A DNA stretch of 8,791 bases from NCBI GenBank assembly GCA_963974445.1, contig CAXBDI010000138.1, positions 1 through 8,791 of the forward strand, given 5' to 3'. The notes under the pieces were generated by a model. That model was not told the DNA's origin. It worked only from the letters and a program-made list of their open reading frames with translations, and did no database searches. Made by a program: the position numbers and the translations under genes. The stretch is from JACKII01 sp963974445. GTDB lineage: Bacteria; Pseudomonadota; Alphaproteobacteria; Bin95. This document shows, in pieces, positions 5,716-8,791 of the stretch (its first letter is position 1; each line of letters starts with the position of its first letter).

Positions 5716-8071
5716 GTGCCAGTTCTCCTTTCACAATGTTTTCGCCAACGCGCTCGCCGCCTTTCGGAGCCATCGGCCCTTGGCCTTTGGCGCGCAGCAG
5801 ACGCAGCGCGTTGGCGACCACGATCAGCGACACGCCCACATCGGCGGCGATTGCCCCCCACATTGTGGCCATCCCGAACGCGGTCAAGCCGACGAACACG
5901 GCCTTGGTCGCCAGCGACAGGCCGATGTTCTGGTGGATGATCCGCATCGTGCGCCGCGAATGGCCTATCAGCCACGGCACCTTGCCAATATCGTCGGTCA
6001 TCAGCGCAATGTCCGCCGTCTCGATGGCCGCGTCGGACCCGACCGCGCCCATGGCGATGGCAAAATGCGCCCGCGCCATTGCAGGGGCGTCGTTCACCCC
6101 GTCGCCGATCATCGCCACCACGTCGTGGCTCAGAACCAGTTCCTCGATCGCCGCCACCTTGTCCTCGGGCAAAAGCTCGGCGCGCACCTCGTCGATGCCG
6201 ACCTCGGCGGCGACCGCACGCGCGGTGCGTTCGTTGTCGCCGGTCAGCATGATGATGGTCTTGACGCCCTGCGCATGCAGTTTGGCGACAATGCCCTTGG
6301 CATCGGGGCGGATCCGGTCGCGCAGTTCGATCAGGCCCAGAAGGCCCTTGTCATCGCCGACCGCGACCAGCGTGCTGCCGGCACCTTCGATCCGGTCCAC
6401 CACGTCGCGGGGCATCGCCGCGCCCATGTCCTTCTCGGTCGCGAAACGGTCCGAGCCGAGCCAGATCGCACGGCCGTCATGATTCCCTTCGACGCCGCGC
6501 CCCGGCACGGTGCGAGTATCCTCGGCAGCTTGCGCCGCGATGCCGTCGCGTTCGGCCCGTGCCAGAATCGCGCGCGCCAGCGGATGCGACGAGCGTGCCT
6601 CGAGCGCCGCCGCCGCCGCGATCAGATCGCGTTCGGACGTGCCGCCCAGCGGATGCAGGCTCGCCACCTCGGGTTCGCCCATGGTGATGGTGCCGGTTTT
6701 GTCCATCGCCAGCGCCGTCAGCCGCGCCGGCGCCTCGACATAGGCGCCGCCCTTGATCAGCACACCGTTGCGGGCAGACGAGGCCAGCGCCGCGACGATC
6801 GAGACCGGCGTCGAGATCACCAGCGCACAGGGGCAGGCGATGACCAGCAGCACCAGCGCGTTATAGATCCAGAACGCCCAGGCCCCGCCGAAGACGAGCG
6901 GCGGCACGAATGCAATCAGGATCGCCAGCACCATCACGATGGGGGTGTAGATGCGGGCGAACTTCGCCACCCATTGCTCGACATCGGCGCGGCGCGAATG
7001 GGCGTCGCCGACCATGCGGATGATCTTCGACAGCACCGTATCGCTGGCCAGCTTGGTCGCGCGCACGGTCAGCGTGCCCTCGCCGTTGATCGTGCCGGCA
7101 TAGACCTCGTCGCCCGGCTCCTTCGCCACCAGCGCGCTTTCGCCGGTGATCGGCGCCTGATCGACCCCGCCCGCGCCCGAGATGACTTCGCCGTCGAGCG
7201 CGATCCGGTCGCCGCCGCGCACAATGAATTTATCGCCAACGACAACCTGGGCGGCGGGCACATCCGCCTCAGTTCCATCGTCACGGATCACCCGCGCGGT
7301 GGGGGGCGCCAGGTCAAGAAGGGCCGCGACGGCGTTGCGCGCACGCCCGACGCTCCAGCTTTCCAGATAGAGCGAGAGCGAGAAGAAGAAGGCCACGGTC
7401 GCGGCCTCGAAATAGGCGCCAAGGCCGATGGCGCCCAATACCGCGACTATCATCAGAAGGTTCATATCGGGCGACAGACGCCGGGCCGCCGACCAGGCCT
7501 TGGGCGCCACCAGCCATGCACCGAACACGATCGCCAGCAGAAACGCCGCGATTTCGACAAAAGGCATCGCCGTGGTCCCGTGATCGGAAAATATCCGGAT
7601 CGCCCCGGCGGGGCCGGTTTCCACGGCGTGATAAAGGAAACCGCCGGCCCAGAACCCGCCCGAAAGGCCGGTGAAGAGCTTCTGCCGTTTCAGATGCGCT
7701 TCCCGCTCAACCTCGGCGCGGCCCGCGTCCCAGATCGTGGCCGACATGCCGGTCTTGCCGATCAGCGCGATGATGCGGTCGTCGGGCAACGGCTTGGCGC
7801 TATCGAGCACCGTCATCCGCCCGTTCATGACATCGAAGGCCAGATGCTCGGTACCTCCGACCTCGGGGCCAAGCGCCTTGTTCAGGATCGACACTTCCTC
7901 GGCGCAATCCAGGCCGTTGACAAGAAAACTGCGCCCCGCAGCATCCACGTTCCCAGTCGGCCCGATGTCGCCGCACATTGCATCGCCGTCCGACCCGCAG
8001 CAAGCAGAGCCGTGATGATCGTGCGTGTGGTTATCGTCGCTGTGTTCGTGTTTGTGTCCATCATGGGCCAT
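5705..8071 (-). CDS. cadA: P1B-2-type Zn2+/Cd2+/Pb2+-exporting ATPase
   Basis: A 788-aa heavy-metal-translocating P-type ATPase of the inner membrane that pumps Zn2+, Cd2+ or Pb2+ out of the cytoplasm. The first 35 residues are rich in His and Cys (His at 3, 6, 8, 10, 15, 17, 19, 20; Cys24, Cys25, Cys33). A single HMA-like domain follows at about 48-115, with GLDCAEE around Cys56 and no second Cys of a CxxC. Then come actuator TGES (309-312), the membrane metal site CPC (413-415), phosphorylation motif DKTGT (457-461), the HP pair (496-497), TGDN (610-613) and GDGVND (656-661). The last helices carry Lys723 and DVG at 744-746, the signature of the Zn/Cd/Pb subgroup. Complete, with no frameshift. 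The ATG at 8071 follows GGAG (complement of 8079-8082) at 7 nt and lies just after a MerR-type promoter. zntA or pbrA would be equally fair names; which metal it prefers cannot be read from sequence. Confidence 0.94.
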   Translation of the reverse strand: MAHDGHKHEHSDDNHTHDHHGSACCGSDGDAMCGDIGPTGNVDAAGRSFLVNGLDCAEEVSILNKALGPEVGGTEHLAFDVMNGRMTVLDSAKPLPDDRIIALIGKTGMSATIWDAGRAEVEREAHLKRQKLFTGLSGGFWAGGFLYHAVETGPAGAIRIFSDHGTTAMPFVEIAAFLLAIVFGAWLVAPKAWSAARRLSPDMNLLMIVAVLGAIGLGAYFEAATVAFFFSLSLYLESWSVGRARNAVAALLDLAPPTARVIRDDGTEADVPAAQVVVGDKFIVRGGDRIALDGEVISGAGGVDQAPITGESALVAKEPGDEVYAGTINGEGTLTVRATKLASDTVLSKIIRMVGDAHSRRADVEQWVAKFARIYTPIVMVLAILIAFVPPLVFGGAWAFWIYNALVLLVIACPCALVISTPVSIVAALASSARNGVLIKGGAYVEAPARLTALAMDKTGTITMGEPEVASLHPLGGTSERDLIAAAAALEARSSHPLARAILARAERDGIAAQAAEDTRTVPGRGVEGNHDGRAIWLGSDRFATEKDMGAAMPRDVVDRIEGAGSTLVAVGDDKGLLGLIELRDRIRPDAKGIVAKLHAQGVKTIIMLTGDNERTARAVAAEVGIDEVRAELLPEDKVAAIEELVLSHDVVAMIGDGVNDAPAMARAHFAIAMGAVGSDAAIETADIALMTDDIGKVPWLIGHSRRTMRIIHQNIGLSLATKAVFVGLTAFGMATMWGAIAADVGVSLIVVANALRLLRAKGQGPMAPKGGERVGENIVKGELAHGH

Positions 8072-8105
8072 AGGTTTTCTCCAAGCGAATCACTAGACAG
8101 ATATG

Positions 8106-8136
8106 AAGATAGGAGCTACAGCGACTAGAGGTTCAA
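8106..8136 (-). promoter_or_regulatory. MerR-type promoter/operator of the metal export operon
   Basis: Read on the minus strand, TTGAAC (complement of 8131-8136) and TATCTT (complement of 8106-8111) are separated by 19 bp, two more than the sigma70 optimum, which is the hallmark of promoters activated by MerR-family proteins through DNA distortion. The spacer holds an imperfect dyad, CTCTAG-TCG-CTGTAG, in the position where ZntR/CadR/PbrR-type regulators bind. Transcription would start about 27 nt before the ATPase ATG. The natural candidate regulator is the MerR protein encoded just upstream. Confidence 0.7.
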
Positions 8137-8369
8137 GGGGAAATTTGCGAAGGTTCCGCTTCGGGATCGCTGGCGTGGAGTTAGCGGTGCTTGCTGCGTG
8201 AGCACCGGTAAGGATTCTCATGAGGGGTATCTGGAGCGTCGCACTGCTGTCGCTGTGAAGCGCTCCGAGTTTTGGAAGACCTCGCCTGATGAACCATGTG
8301 CTTCTTGGGACTTCTCGCCATCGTTGTGGTCGAACTGACCCCCGAGGCGCCCGCCATCGCAAGCGGTTA
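8137..8369. other. Spacer between the MerR gene and the ATPase promoter, with a hairpin
   Basis: This 233-bp stretch has no recognised gene. CGGTGCT (8185-8191) pairs with AGCACCG (8201-8207) around a 9-nt loop; there is no T-run on either side, so a classic terminator is not supported. A plus-strand frame of 46 codons beginning with GTG at 8198 and ending at the TGA at 8336-8338 contains KRSEFWKTSPDEPCASWDF; I do not recognise it and it lacks a good ribosome site. The spacer may hold the 3' untranslated end of the MerR transcript. Confidence 0.35.
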
Positions 8370-8791
8370 TCACGCCGGCGCGATGTGGTTCTCGTGCAAG
8401 CATTCCGCGTGGTCGGCGAGCACCTCGATGATGCGGCACTCGGCGATGCGTCCCCCTTTGCACTGCTCTATCATCCGCTCGAGCTCGAGCTTCAAGGAAT
8501 TTAGCCGGGCAATCCGGCTCTCGACGGTTTGGAGCTGCGCGCGCGCAATCCGGTCCGCCGCCGCGCAAGGCCGGTCGGGCTCGTCCGAGAGGCTCAGGAA
8601 TTCCCTGATCGCGTCCAGCGGAAACCCAAGCTCCCGGCCGTGCCGGATGAAGGCCAGCCGCGCCACGTGGTTTGGCCCATAGCGCCTCTGATTGCCGGCC
8701 GTGCGAAACGGCTGGGGCATCAGGGCAATCTGCTCGTAGTAGCGGATCGTCTGCACCTTGCAACCGGTCTCGCGCGCCAGGCGCCCAATCG
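8370..8791 (-). CDS. MerR-family metal sensor (ZntR/CadR/PbrR type), 5' end beyond the window
   Basis: The visible 139 residues begin at IGRLARETGCKVQTIRYYEQ, so only about the first few residues are cut off by the window edge; the internal GTG at 8756 is not the real start. The N-terminal winged helix-turn-helix runs to about residue 70. The dimerisation coiled coil begins at PDRPC, whose Cys matches the conserved sensor Cys of CadR, PbrR and ZntR. The C-terminal loop carries EQCKGG and AECRII, the usual pair of metal ligands, plus a further Cys and two His in AECLHENH. This pattern fits a divalent Zn/Cd/Pb sensor rather than the monovalent Cu/Ag sensor CueR. It would act on the long-spacer promoter in front of the ATPase. 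It lies on the same strand as the ATPase rather than divergently, 298 bp away. Confidence 0.88.
   Translation of the reverse strand, partial: IGRLARETGCKVQTIRYYEQIALMPQPFRTAGNQRRYGPNHVARLAFIRHGRELGFPLDAIREFLSLSDEPDRPCAAADRIARAQLQTVESRIARLNSLKLELERMIEQCKGGRIAECRIIEVLADHAECLHENHIAPA

Noticed and set aside
5624..8128. An 834-codon open frame on the plus strand opposite the ATPase gene, longer than the ATPase itself
   Set aside because: Its translation is dominated by Arg, His, Gln, Asp and Gly with no domain motifs, as expected of the antisense of a GC-rich gene. The opposite strand carries every P-type ATPase motif in order.
8198..8338. Possible 46-codon plus-strand gene in the MerR-ATPase spacer
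   Set aside because: No ribosome site, no family resemblance, and a length common by chance in this composition; described only within the spacer entry.

Overview
The window looks like accessory DNA from a GC-rich proteobacterium, most likely an alphaproteobacterium (Rhodobacterales-like is my best guess). The grounds are high G+C, strong G/C bias at third codon positions that opens long antisense frames, and the style of the MerR, HMA ATPase and CDF proteins. No rRNA or tRNA gene and no lineage-defining housekeeping gene is present, so the assignment is inference.

Layout. Left edge (1-1261): two copies of a short direct repeat that resemble the repeated ends of some insertion sequences, a good sigma70-type promoter, and a plus-strand Xre/RES toxin-antitoxin pair that overlaps by 7 nt. 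Next (about 1262-2277) is a scrap zone: a minus-strand IS256-family transposase remnant with an internal deletion that removes the first catalytic Asp, its GC-rich leader, and the 3' end of a signal peptidase II gene (lspA) whose 5' part is gone. Then (2296-8791) comes a minus-strand heavy-metal cluster. Read in transcription order it is a MerR-family metal sensor (5' end outside the window), a MerR-type promoter with a 19-bp spacer, a P1B-2 (Zn/Cd/Pb) ATPase with a His-rich N-terminus, a zf-TFIIB protein with a Gly/His-rich tail, a CzcD-like CDF transporter, a small uncharacterised membrane protein, and a PhoD-related metallophosphatase without a visible signal peptide.

How it may work. The MerR sensor probably acts on the long-spacer promoter in front of the ATPase. 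The ATPase and zf-TFIIB genes overlap by 11 nt and the CDF and small membrane protein are 19 nt apart, so at least these pairs are likely co-transcribed. A strong stem-loop sits between the zf-TFIIB and CDF genes and may tune the downstream half. ATPase and CDF together would export Zn2+, Cd2+ or Pb2+ from the cytoplasm. The phosphatase lies about 180 bp beyond the small membrane protein and may be a separate unit. Together with the lspA remnant it recalls the lead-resistance layout (ATPase + phosphatase + LspA + PbrR), but with an unrelated phosphatase family; this analogy is inference.
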